From JBGAPI01 sp044221335 (GTDB lineage: Bacteria > Pseudomonadota > Gammaproteobacteria > Xanthomonadales > Ahniellaceae), in NCBI GenBank assembly GCA_044221335.1, contig JBGAPI010000031.1, forward strand, positions 1 through 64,000: a stretch of 64,000 nt of DNA, in the 5' to 3' direction. How positions within the stretch are numbered: the first letter of the stretch is position 1; the number at the start of each line of letters is the position of its first letter. Under the pieces are notes generated by a model that was not told where the DNA came from, ran no database searches, and was given only the letters and a program-made list of their open reading frames with translations. Below, piece after piece: positions 24,872 to 33,429 of this stretch. A program made the translations under genes and the position numbers.

Positions 24872-27421
24872 TCACTTCTGATCGGCGTGCGACTTCAGCG
24901 CGTCCTCGCCGCGCTGGCACGCGGCGGCATGCTCATCCCCTGTCGGGCGTGGGGGATTCAGGCTTCGGCACGAGCCGCCGTCGATCGCCTCCCGGAGGGA
25001 CTTCAGGTACTCGTCGTGATTGCTGTCGTCGGGCAGCTTCAGACCCTCGATTCCGCGGGGGTCGGCCAGGACCTCCACCGCCTCGGCGTGCCGCGCGTGA
25101 TCGAGCAGGTAGTTGCCGTAGCTCAGGCGGAAATAGAACACGAGGTGGCTTTTCGTGCCGAAGGTTCGCGTTGCGGTTTCCAGGACATCCCGGTAGTTGG
25201 TGTCGGCTTCCGCCAGGAGCTCGGGGACGCGACTCATCGCCCCGGCCATGTTGAACTGCGTTCGCAACGTATTGGAATGCGCATTGCCCATCGACAGTCG
25301 CCACGCCGCTACCGAACGGCGATAGGGCTCGATGCTGTCGGTATAGCGCCGCTGCTGGACCAGCGCATCCGCCAGCGAGCCCAGGGATGAGGCTGCCATC
25401 GCGGATTCCGCGCCGAAGGTCTTTTCGACTTCGGCGGCCACGGCCTTGGCCTCGGCCAGCGCCTGGTCGTGGCGACCCAGCTGATTCAGCAGATAGATGC
25501 GTCGCTGCCGCGTCTGAACGACGCGCGGATGCCCGTCAGGCAGCTCCTGGCGCTCCCACTCCAGCGCCCGATCGAGGACGGCAAGTCCGTCGTCGTAGCG
25601 CGATACATCTCGGAGGGCTTCAGCATGCCGCCAGCGCGCATAGATCGCCTGGTCGCTGGTCGGCCCCAAGGACTTCAGCCGGTCGACCAACTGCTCGATC
25701 ATCGGCAGCACTTCCGCCGCCTTGCCGTTCTGGATGGCCAGCCGCGCCCAGGCCAGCTGGAGCTCCACGGTTCGCTGAGCGCTGAGACCGTCCGCTTCCT
25801 TGAGACAGACTTCGGCCTCGGCCCGCTTGTTGGCGATCGTCAATGCGTCGCCTTGCTGAACCAGAAGGTGCTGCAGGCGTTCATTGTCGATTCCGGCGCG
25901 CTTCGCCGCTTGGACAGCCTTCGCCGCGAGTGCCGCTGCCTGCGGCGCCATGCTCATCGCCGCCTCCACGTCGACGACGGTCGTCGCCAGCGACGCGTAC
26001 AGTGCCGGCTGGGTGTCGTAGATCTGCTCCATCCGCGCGCTCTGCGCCTCGAGGATCTGCCGCGCGCTGACATCCGCGCCGCCCATCCGTGCCGGATTGG
26101 CCGCGGTGAAGGCGTCCTTCATGAAATCCAGCGCGTACTGCGCCCGATCCCGTTCGCGCTGCAACTCGACGTTCTTCCGCAACAGCACGACGCTGGCGAC
26201 GATGAGACCGAGGATCGCGGCGGCCGCGATGCCCACCGGGATGCGGTTGCGCCCGACGAATTTGCGCAGCCGGTACCAGCCATGCCCGCCGCGCGCCTGC
26301 ACCGGCAGGCCGTCCAGGTAATTGCCGAGGTCGGCTTCCAGCTGCTCGACCGAGGCGTAGCGCTCGGCCGGCACCTTGCGCAGGCAGCGCAGCACGATGT
26401 CGTCGAGGTCGCCGCGCAGCTGCTTCGGCAGCACCGGCGGCGACTCGATCCGCGACGCCGCCGAACTCGGCGCCATCGGCGGCACCGTCGTCACCAGCCG
26501 CTCGACCTGGCCCGGCGTCAGCCCGCTGAAGTCGAACGGCCGGGTGCCCGCCAGTACCTCGTATAGCAGCAGGCCGAGCGCGTAGACGTCGCAGGCCACG
26601 CCGATCGGCTCGCCCAGCAGCTGCTCCGGCGCGGCGTACATCGGCGAGAAGAAGCGCTGCGCCGTCGCCGTCAGCTCGCTCGCCGCATCCGGACCGGCCG
26701 CCAGCGGCTTGGCGATGCCGAAGTCGAGCAGCTTCGGCACACCGCCCTCGCTGACCAGGATGTTCCCGGGCTTCAGGTCCCGGTGCACGATCAGGTTGCG
26801 GTGCGCCTGCGCCACCGCGCCGCACACCGAGCGCAGCAGCATCACCCGCTCGCGGATGCCGAGCTTTTCCTTCGCGCAGTGCGCGGTGATCGTCGTCCCG
26901 GCGACGAACTCCATCACGAAGTACGGCGTGCCGTCGGGCAGTTCCGCGCTGTCGTACAGCCGCGCGATGTTCGGGTGCTCCAGCGTCGCCAGCGTCTGGC
27001 GCTCGATCTGGAAGCGGCGCAGCGTATTGGCGTCCAGCACCTCCCGGTGCATGAACTTGATCGCCACCTGCTGGGTCACGCCGCCCTCGACCCGCTCGGC
27101 GCGATACACCGCGCCCATCCCGCCGCGCCCCAGCTCCTCGCACAGCACATACGGCCCGACCCGCTGTCCGGACAGCGATGCCCCCGGCTCCGATCCGCCG
27201 ATCAGCGTGGCCAAGCCCTGCGCGATCGGCACCGCGGTCGCGTCGCCCAGATCCTCGTCCGCCGCCAGCATCGCGCGCAGCTGTTCCAGCACGAACGCGT
27301 CGCCGGCGCACTCGCGCTGCAGGTAGGCCTCGCGCTCCGCCACCGGCAGCTCCACCGCCGCGTCGAACAGGGAGCGCAGGCGCGCGAATGGCGACGGGGG
27401 GCCGCTTTCGGGAGACGACAT
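24872..27421 (-). CDS. Serine/threonine protein kinase with TPR-like C-terminus (module 2)
   Basis: 849 residues from ATG 27421. The N-terminal 75 residues are a helical region common in this group (LFDAAVELPVAEREAYL). The kinase domain has LGRGGMGAVY (98-106), Lys122, HRDLKPGN (213-220), DFG at 233-235 and AAPEQ at 263-267, so all canonical residues are intact. A membrane helix spans about 394-414, and about 430 residues of TPR-type helices follow, probably in the periplasm. The gene follows the ECF sigma gene by 31 bp on the same strand, so they form an operon. Among the three kinases this is the most canonical. Confidence 0.92.
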   Translation of the reverse strand: MSSPESGPPSPFARLRSLFDAAVELPVAEREAYLQRECAGDAFVLEQLRAMLAADEDLGDATAVPIAQGLATLIGGSEPGASLSGQRVGPYVLCEELGRGGMGAVYRAERVEGGVTQQVAIKFMHREVLDANTLRRFQIERQTLATLEHPNIARLYDSAELPDGTPYFVMEFVAGTTITAHCAKEKLGIRERVMLLRSVCGAVAQAHRNLIVHRDLKPGNILVSEGGVPKLLDFGIAKPLAAGPDAASELTATAQRFFSPMYAAPEQLLGEPIGVACDVYALGLLLYEVLAGTRPFDFSGLTPGQVERLVTTVPPMAPSSAASRIESPPVLPKQLRGDLDDIVLRCLRKVPAERYASVEQLEADLGNYLDGLPVQARGGHGWYRLRKFVGRNRIPVGIAAAAILGLIVASVVLLRKNVELQRERDRAQYALDFMKDAFTAANPARMGGADVSARQILEAQSARMEQIYDTQPALYASLATTVVDVEAAMSMAPQAAALAAKAVQAAKRAGIDNERLQHLLVQQGDALTIANKRAEAEVCLKEADGLSAQRTVELQLAWARLAIQNGKAAEVLPMIEQLVDRLKSLGPTSDQAIYARWRHAEALRDVSRYDDGLAVLDRALEWERQELPDGHPRVVQTRQRRIYLLNQLGRHDQALAEAKAVAAEVEKTFGAESAMAASSLGSLADALVQQRRYTDSIEPYRRSVAAWRLSMGNAHSNTLRTQFNMAGAMSRVPELLAEADTNYRDVLETATRTFGTKSHLVFYFRLSYGNYLLDHARHAEAVEVLADPRGIEGLKLPDDSNHDEYLKSLREAIDGGSCRSLNPPRPTGDEHAAACQRGEDALKSHADQK

Positions 27422-27452
27422 CAGGGCTCTCGATGAAGAGGAATGGGAGTCA

Positions 27453-28040
27453 TCACGGCTCGACGGCATCGACGCCCAGGCGCGCGCCCAGCCAGGCGCG
27501 CGCGAAGCGCCACTGGCGCCCGACCGTCGCGACCGAGCTCCCGGAAACGGCGGCGATCTGCGCGGTGTTCAAGCCGGAAAAGAACTTGAGCTCCACGGTG
27601 CGCGCGCAGTCGCGGTCGACCCCGGCGAGGTCGGTCAACGCCTCGTCGAGACCGATCCAGTCGGCGTTCTCGTCGAAGGTCGGCGCCTGATCTTCGCGCA
27701 ATTCATCGAGCGGCACCAGCGGCAGTCGACCGCCGCGCTTGCCGCGACCGCGCAGTCGCAGGTAATCGACCACCACCCGCCGGATCACGGTCGCGGCGAT
27801 CGCGAAGAAGTGCTCGCGGTTCTTCCAGTCGATCCCCTGCTGAGCGGCGAACCGCGTGTAGGCCTCGTTGGCGAGTTCGGTGGCCTGCAGGGTCAGCACG
27901 CCCGAGTTGCGCCGCACCTGTGTGGCCGCGATCTCGCGCAGCACCGGATAGACCGCAGCGAACAGCGCATCCTCGATCGACTTGTCACCGGTCTTCCAGC
28001 GTTCGAGCAGGCCGGTGATGTCGGTGTGAGCCTCGCTCAT
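27453..28040 (-). CDS. ECF-family RNA polymerase sigma factor (module 2)
   Basis: 195 residues. The N-terminus MSEAHTDITGLLERWKTGD is typical of the TPR-kinase-associated ECF group. Region 2 contains LTLQATELANEAYTRF and HFFAIAATVIRRVVVDYLR; region 4 contains VELKFFSGLNTAQIAAVSGSS. It is first in an operon with the kinase at 24872-27421. Phosphorylation by the partner kinase is a plausible activation route, by analogy with known kinase-linked ECFs, but it is not shown by the sequence. Confidence 0.93.
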   Translation of the reverse strand: MSEAHTDITGLLERWKTGDKSIEDALFAAVYPVLREIAATQVRRNSGVLTLQATELANEAYTRFAAQQGIDWKNREHFFAIAATVIRRVVVDYLRLRGRGKRGGRLPLVPLDELREDQAPTFDENADWIGLDEALTDLAGVDRDCARTVELKFFSGLNTAQIAAVSGSSVATVGRQWRFARAWLGARLGVDAVEP

Positions 28041-28215
28041 GGGCGCGCCGGATTACAGCGTGGACAGGTTGCATCAAGTGTACCCAGGGAGCCCCGGACG
28101 TCGGTCCGGCGTCATAAAAACTGATGTTTCGGGGGCTTCGAAGGTTCCGTCCGACCGCGCACGGGACGGGTTCCAGACCGATGCCGATGCGGAAGACGAC
28201 GCGAGCCACGACGGA

Positions 28216-29346
28216 TCAGTCGAACAGCAGGGCACCCGGTCGACGCCAGGCCAGCTCCGCGCGGCCGGCGACCTTCGCCAGCATCTGCCCGGACCGGACG
28301 TAGCGATGAGCGCGGCGCGCGAACAACAGGCCGGCGCCGCGCGCGAGGACCGGCTCGCGGCGCGCGCTGCCCGGCACCACGATCTCGCCGATGACGGCGC
28401 CGGCGCGGACCCGCGCACCGAGCCCGACCTTCCAGACCAGCACACCGGTAGTCGGCGCCGTGACGATGTCGACGGCTTCCAGTCGCGTCGCGAACGGCGC
28501 CGCGCGGCCACGTTTCGCCGGCACGTCGAGCACGCCGCGGCCGCCGAGGAAGGCGATCAGCCGGGCAGCATCGTCGTCCGCCTGGGCGTCGTCGACGTCC
28601 CGCTCGCCGCGCAGTTCGACCGTCGTGGCGAAGCAGGCCGGCGGGATCGGGTGCGCGGGAAATTCCTCCGCGAGGCGCCAGAACACCCGCCCGCAGGCCT
28701 CGTCGAAGGAGTCGCCGCCGGAGTCGTCGGCGAGCAGCACGACCTTGGTGCCGAGCGCCGCCGCGAGATCGCGACCCTCCGGCCAGTTCGGCGCGCCGAC
28801 ATAGGCGTGCAGGAGCGCCTCGAAGTCGCAGTGCAGGTCGAGCACGATGTCGGCGTCGCAGGCGAGCCGGAACAGATCCCACTTCAGTCCGGCGTTCTCG
28901 CCCACCGGCGCGACCGTCGCCAGCAGCGACCGCAACGCCGCTCGGATCCGCCGCACATTCTCTTCCGCCGAGGCGCCGAGCTTGCCGCGCAGGTCCTTGG
29001 CCAGCGCGTCGATCAGGCGCGGGTAGCCGCGATTGAAGTTGGCCCCGGAGTCGAGATCGAAGCGGCCGAGGTGCGTGCCCCCGACGAACTGGTCGAGCCC
29101 GATCGGATTGGCATAGGGCACCAGCACCACCTCGCCCCGGATTCGCCCGCGCGCGGCGAGCGCATCGAGCCGCCGTTCCAGGTGATGAGCGACGAGCAGG
29201 GCCGGCACCTCGTCGGCATGGATTGCCGCCTGCACGTAGGCCTTCGGTCCTCCCTCGCCGCGCCAGCGGAGCACCTCGACTTCGCGGGTGGTGCCCGGGC
29301 CGGAGCCCGGCAGACGGATGGAATGGCGCTGCTTCTCGATCGACAC
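28216..29346 (-). CDS. Succinylglutamate desuccinylase/aspartoacylase-family zinc hydrolase
   Basis: 376 residues. Zinc ligands are visible as HADEVP (His43, Glu46) and VLDLHCD (a His near 168), the H-x2-E...H pattern of the AstE/AspA M14-like family. NPIGLDQF and FDLDSGANFNRGYPR are also characteristic. A C-terminal beta-domain (GVLVWKVGLGARVRAGAVIGEIV) resembles a biotinyl/lipoyl-like barrel seen in this family. Such enzymes hydrolyse N-acyl amino acids. The context (signalling genes, a protease) gives no substrate clue. Confidence 0.88.
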   Translation of the reverse strand: MSIEKQRHSIRLPGSGPGTTREVEVLRWRGEGGPKAYVQAAIHADEVPALLVAHHLERRLDALAARGRIRGEVVLVPYANPIGLDQFVGGTHLGRFDLDSGANFNRGYPRLIDALAKDLRGKLGASAEENVRRIRAALRSLLATVAPVGENAGLKWDLFRLACDADIVLDLHCDFEALLHAYVGAPNWPEGRDLAAALGTKVVLLADDSGGDSFDEACGRVFWRLAEEFPAHPIPPACFATTVELRGERDVDDAQADDDAARLIAFLGGRGVLDVPAKRGRAAPFATRLEAVDIVTAPTTGVLVWKVGLGARVRAGAVIGEIVVPGSARREPVLARGAGLLFARRAHRYVRSGQMLAKVAGRAELAWRRPGALLFD

Positions 29347-29400
29347 GACGGCGACTCCGGGGAACCGCCGGCTACGATAGCGGCCGCGCGGCGACCTCGG

Positions 29401-32400
29401 TCATTTCGCCGCCGCGAAATACGGCCGTTCCGCGACGAAGGTCAGCCGCTCGACCTGCTGCCGCCAGTCCGCCGGAATGCCCGGCACGCCGCTGACCAGC
29501 GCCGCGACGTAGGCCTGGCCGCGGAGGTCCGGAAACATGCCGTCGACGGCCTGCTCGACGGCGATCCTGTCGCCCTTGCGGAGCGCCGCGACGAACGCCT
29601 GCCAGTGTTGCCGTTCCTTGCGGCTCATGTGCTTCGACGACAACGCGTCGACCGCTTCCACGCTCAGCGCGCGTCGGATCGCAAGCCCGGCCGCCGCGCC
29701 AAGCACGCTGCGGTCGACGCCGAGGTCGTCCTTGAGATTCAGCGCCTGGCCGACCAGCTTGTCGTCGTCGGGACGGGACGCCGCCGCCAGTCGCAGGCGG
29801 CGCGCCTTCTGGTGAGGGTTCAGGTCCGGTGCGGCAAGGAAGGTGTCGATGTCTCCCTTGGCGAGCGGCGCGTAGTCCTTCTCGGCGTCGAGCAGGAAAT
29901 CCACGTCGGTCGCATCCTTGCGCAGCGTCGCGAGATCGGCACGCTCGCCGCCACCGCCGGCGCGATGCACCCGGATCAGGAAACTGGCGGCACGCCGGGA
30001 CAGCTGCGTGCCGTGGGCCGGAACCTCCAGCAGGCGCTCGGCCTCCGCCCAGTGCGCGTGCCCGGCCTCGTCGAGACCGGCGGCGTAGGCGAGCCAGGGG
30101 TCCTTCGGCCAGCGCTTCGCCGCAGCGAGAAAACCGTCGCGGACCGAGCCGTCGAGATCCGCGCAGCGCAACGCGATGTAGGCCATCGCGGAATCGTCCG
30201 GCGCCGCCGCGGCGAGCTTCGCGTGGCGCTCGCAGACGGCGGCACGTCCCTCGTCGGTCGCCTTGTCCTGTTCGGCGCGCAGGGCGGCTACCTCGTGGGG
30301 ATCGGCCGCCAGCCGCGCCTTGAGGATGTCCGTGAAGCCGGGATCGTCGTCGCCCATCGCGAGCCAGTCGAGCAGGTTCGGGGAGCCCGGCGGATCAAAC
30401 CGCGCATGAGCGCGCTGCATCGCCTTCTGTTCCGCGGGATTGCTGACGAACTCCATCGCGACTCCCGGAACGGTCTCGTCGGCCGCCGCCAGCACACGCC
30501 GGGTTCCTCCTTCGCCGTGCCGCGTCGAGATGGTCCGTGGCGGCTCCTCGAACAGGTGATCGGCACTCGACTCGATCCAGCGCGGCGCCCCGAGGTTGCG
30601 CTGCGGCACGGGCGACGCCGGCCCGTAGGACGCGGTCCATTCCACCAGCGCCGAACCGCTGGCGACGTTGTAGACGACGTGGCTCATCGCGGTGCCGATC
30701 TTCGCGTCGAAGGATTCGATCTCGGTGCCGTCGAGCGTGCGCGTCGCGACGTGCACCGGCGCCGCCGCCAGGTCGAGGTGCTCGGTCGCGCCGGCGGCGA
30801 CCTGGACGGTCTCGGCTCCGACCGACACCACCACTCCACGGCCCAGGCCGTTGTGGAGGTAAAGCCTCGCCGACTCGATGCTGCCGCCGAAGCCCACCAC
30901 CGCCGCCACGATCGAGCCCGCGACGGCGAGCCGCGCGGCGCCGGGAAGCCAGCCGTCGGCGGTCTGGAACCGGTCCCACCAGCCGAGCGTGGTCTGCAGC
31001 GGTCGCTCCTGTCCGGGCAGCAGCCGCGGATAGTCGGAGGGCAGCTCCGCTGGCGCCGGCGCATCCCCCGGATCGCTGCCGTCGCGCTCGACGCCGGCGA
31101 GCTTCTTCTCGGTCTCGAGCAGTTCCTCCAGCGCGGCGCTCCTCAGCCTCTGCAGCATCCGGCAGGCGAAGTTGACCCAGCCGTCGACATTCTCCAGCCA
31201 GGACGACAGGTTCGCCTGCACCGGCGTCCCGAGCTTGAACTCCTGCCACAGCGCGCCGAAGTGCTCGACGCCGAGGCGCCCCAGCACGCCGGCATCCGGA
31301 CGCAGCATCGGTGGGTGCGTGTACACCGCCTCCAGCGGACGCTGCAGTTCCGCCGCCGCCTTGAGCAGGCGCTCGATCTCGGCCTGGCTGACCTTGCCGT
31401 CGGCGGTGACGACGGCGTAGACATTGCCGACCATGCGCTGCGCGTCGCGCAGGTTGGCGATCTGGTGATCGGCATAGTGCAGCTGGGCGATCAGGCCGCG
31501 GTGATACTCCGGCCAGCCGCGCCCGAGCCGTTTCGCGATCGCGTGGTGGGTACCGCGGCAGCGGCGGTCATGCGCGCCGAGCCGTGCGGCGAGCTCGTCG
31601 GACTCCTGCTTCACGCCCGCGATCACCTGCGGAAGCTCGCGGCGGCGGAACGCGCGGCCGCGATGGCGCACCACGCCGCCGGTCGCATCGAGTCGACCGT
31701 TCCGGATGCCCTCGAGCTGGTTCAGCTCGCCCGCCAGCGTGCGTGCCTGCTCGAGGTCACCGCTCAGCGATTCCGGATAGAGCGCGTCGAGCTCCGCGCG
31801 GCGACCGCTGCAGCTGCCGTCGATCAGCGCGTCGACGTCGGCGCTGTCCCGCACCGGCGACCGGCCGAGGTAGGCGCCGCGGTAGTGGCCGCGCAGCGAT
31901 TCGACCGCGAACTCCTCGTCGAGCGCCGCCAGGGTCTCCGCCGGATCGCGCGGCGTCGCGCTGTCGCCGGGCGCGAGCTTCGCGCTGATCTCGCGGCGCA
32001 GGCCGTCGGGGTCGTCGAACAGCGCCCATGCGCTGCGTCCGTCGCCCTCCGCCGAGAGATACTGGCGCTTGGCGTTGTCCTCCCGCTCGTGGTTCAGCGG
32101 ATGGGTCAGCCACATCCGCGGCGGCGAGGCGAGCGCGGCGCTGAACACCCGCGCGTCCTTGCCGTGTGCCGCCGGCGTGCGCCCGAAGGAGGCATCGCCG
32201 TAGAGCCGTCCGAGGTGCTCCAGCGCGCGGGCCTGCACCGCGAACAGGTCGACCGTGCGATGGCCCTTCTGCCATTCGCGGTTGGCGAAGCCGATGGCCT
32301 GGTCCCAGGCCTCGTCGGCGCCCTGGATGCGGTGCAGCGCCTGGATCAGCGCGTCGCTTCCGGTCATCGACACGGCGACCAGGTCGGCCTGGAATTCCAT

Positions 32401-33186
32401 CTCCCGCGACAGCGCCCGCTGGGCCAGCAGCACGCCGCGGAACACCTGCTCCAGCAGGGAGCGGATCGACCAGACGATCAGCCGGAGCAGCCAGCCGATC
32501 CAGGCGATGCGGATGTCGACCGAGGAGAGGCCGACCAGGAACTTGTCCATCCCGTCGCGCTTGGCGACGATGTGCTGCGCGATCTGCTGGGCCACGTAGA
32601 CCCAGCGCCCGACCGCCATCGAGCGCTGCGCGAAGTGCCCGAACTCGTGCGCCAGCACCGCCTTCAGCTGTCCGAGATCGAGCACGTTGACGAGACCGAG
32701 TCCGATCTCCAGGTTCTTCTTCGACGGCACAATGAGGTTCAGCACCGACAGGTCGTAGAACACGCAGGCGTTGACCTGCGCCGACAGGAACACCCGGTGC
32801 GCGCGCGGCGCGCCGGCCTCGTCGGCGATCCGGTCGAGGAAGGCGAACAGGCGCGGCTGCTTCTCGCGCGTCACCTCGAGCTCGTCGCTGCTGCCGCCGG
32901 CCTTCACGAAGAACAGTGCCTTGATCATGAATACCGCGAGGAAGGCCGGCAGCAGCGCGACCAGGAACAGGAAGACGTTGTCGCGCCCTCCTCCCATGCC
33001 CGCCTCGACCAGCCGCCAGGCCTTGAACACGAACCATCCGGCGAGCGCGAGATAGAGGGCGACGAACAGGCACAGGGCCGCCATCGCGAGCCAGGCATGG
33101 CGTTTGTACTGGCGGGACGGTGCCGCGTAGTTCGGCGGCACGGCGGCGGGGCCACGCGGGTAGTCGATCGGCGCGGGCTGGTTCAT
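29401..33186 (-). CDS. Very large M48-family metalloprotease with C-terminal beta and TPR-like region
   Basis: 1261 residues from ATG 33186, with GGGGG a few bases upstream. Two membrane helices (about 30-55 and 70-95) precede an M48 peptidase core with HEFGH at 180-184 and the third zinc ligand in EFQAD (Glu264). Further helices near 222-245 anchor the core. After the protease core come a long helical part, an acidic segment (YAVVTADGKVSQAEIERLLK) reminiscent of TerB-like modules, another membrane helix, a beta-rich stretch and about 350 residues of TPR-like helices. Ordinary M48 proteins have about 300-500 residues, so most of this is extra. Likely role: envelope protein quality control, but the C-terminal parts are unassigned. 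Confidence 0.85.
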   Translation of the reverse strand: MNQPAPIDYPRGPAAVPPNYAAPSRQYKRHAWLAMAALCLFVALYLALAGWFVFKAWRLVEAGMGGGRDNVFLFLVALLPAFLAVFMIKALFFVKAGGSSDELEVTREKQPRLFAFLDRIADEAGAPRAHRVFLSAQVNACVFYDLSVLNLIVPSKKNLEIGLGLVNVLDLGQLKAVLAHEFGHFAQRSMAVGRWVYVAQQIAQHIVAKRDGMDKFLVGLSSVDIRIAWIGWLLRLIVWSIRSLLEQVFRGVLLAQRALSREMEFQADLVAVSMTGSDALIQALHRIQGADEAWDQAIGFANREWQKGHRTVDLFAVQARALEHLGRLYGDASFGRTPAAHGKDARVFSAALASPPRMWLTHPLNHEREDNAKRQYLSAEGDGRSAWALFDDPDGLRREISAKLAPGDSATPRDPAETLAALDEEFAVESLRGHYRGAYLGRSPVRDSADVDALIDGSCSGRRAELDALYPESLSGDLEQARTLAGELNQLEGIRNGRLDATGGVVRHRGRAFRRRELPQVIAGVKQESDELAARLGAHDRRCRGTHHAIAKRLGRGWPEYHRGLIAQLHYADHQIANLRDAQRMVGNVYAVVTADGKVSQAEIERLLKAAAELQRPLEAVYTHPPMLRPDAGVLGRLGVEHFGALWQEFKLGTPVQANLSSWLENVDGWVNFACRMLQRLRSAALEELLETEKKLAGVERDGSDPGDAPAPAELPSDYPRLLPGQERPLQTTLGWWDRFQTADGWLPGAARLAVAGSIVAAVVGFGGSIESARLYLHNGLGRGVVVSVGAETVQVAAGATEHLDLAAAPVHVATRTLDGTEIESFDAKIGTAMSHVVYNVASGSALVEWTASYGPASPVPQRNLGAPRWIESSADHLFEEPPRTISTRHGEGGTRRVLAAADETVPGVAMEFVSNPAEQKAMQRAHARFDPPGSPNLLDWLAMGDDDPGFTDILKARLAADPHEVAALRAEQDKATDEGRAAVCERHAKLAAAAPDDSAMAYIALRCADLDGSVRDGFLAAAKRWPKDPWLAYAAGLDEAGHAHWAEAERLLEVPAHGTQLSRRAASFLIRVHRAGGGGERADLATLRKDATDVDFLLDAEKDYAPLAKGDIDTFLAAPDLNPHQKARRLRLAAASRPDDDKLVGQALNLKDDLGVDRSVLGAAAGLAIRRALSVEAVDALSSKHMSRKERQHWQAFVAALRKGDRIAVEQAVDGMFPDLRGQAYVAALVSGVPGIPADWRQQVERLTFVAERPYFAAAK

Positions 33187-33307
33187 CGGAGGCCCCCTGG
33201 GGCTGACGAAAGTGATCAGATTAGCAAGCCTGTCGGCACGCGTCGGCATGCGACCGAGGTTCGAGCGTGAGCGCGCGACGACCGCCACTTCGAGGCGCCG
33301 GGACCGT

Positions 33308-33326
33308 GGCGGGCAGTGCCCGCCCT
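33308..33326 (-). repeat. REP palindrome
   Basis: GGCGGGCAGTGCCCGCCCT lies in the divergent region between the M48 gene and the third kinase, about 100 bp before the kinase start. Confidence 0.75.
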
Positions 33327-33429
33327 GGGTTCGGGAACGTCCCCGGACGTTGGGCCCGAACGTGACTCGCGAACACCTGGAAGGTACCCTGAAGTCGCCC
33401 ATCCACCCTGCCGCCGACGGAGGTCGTCC

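Noticed and set aside
28039..33270. Open frame of 1743 codons on the plus strand opposite the deacylase and M48 genes
   Set aside because: It is composed almost wholly of Arg, Ala, Gly, Val and Asp in a pattern mirroring the genes on the other strand, with no domain or signal. Long shadow frames are expected at this GC content.
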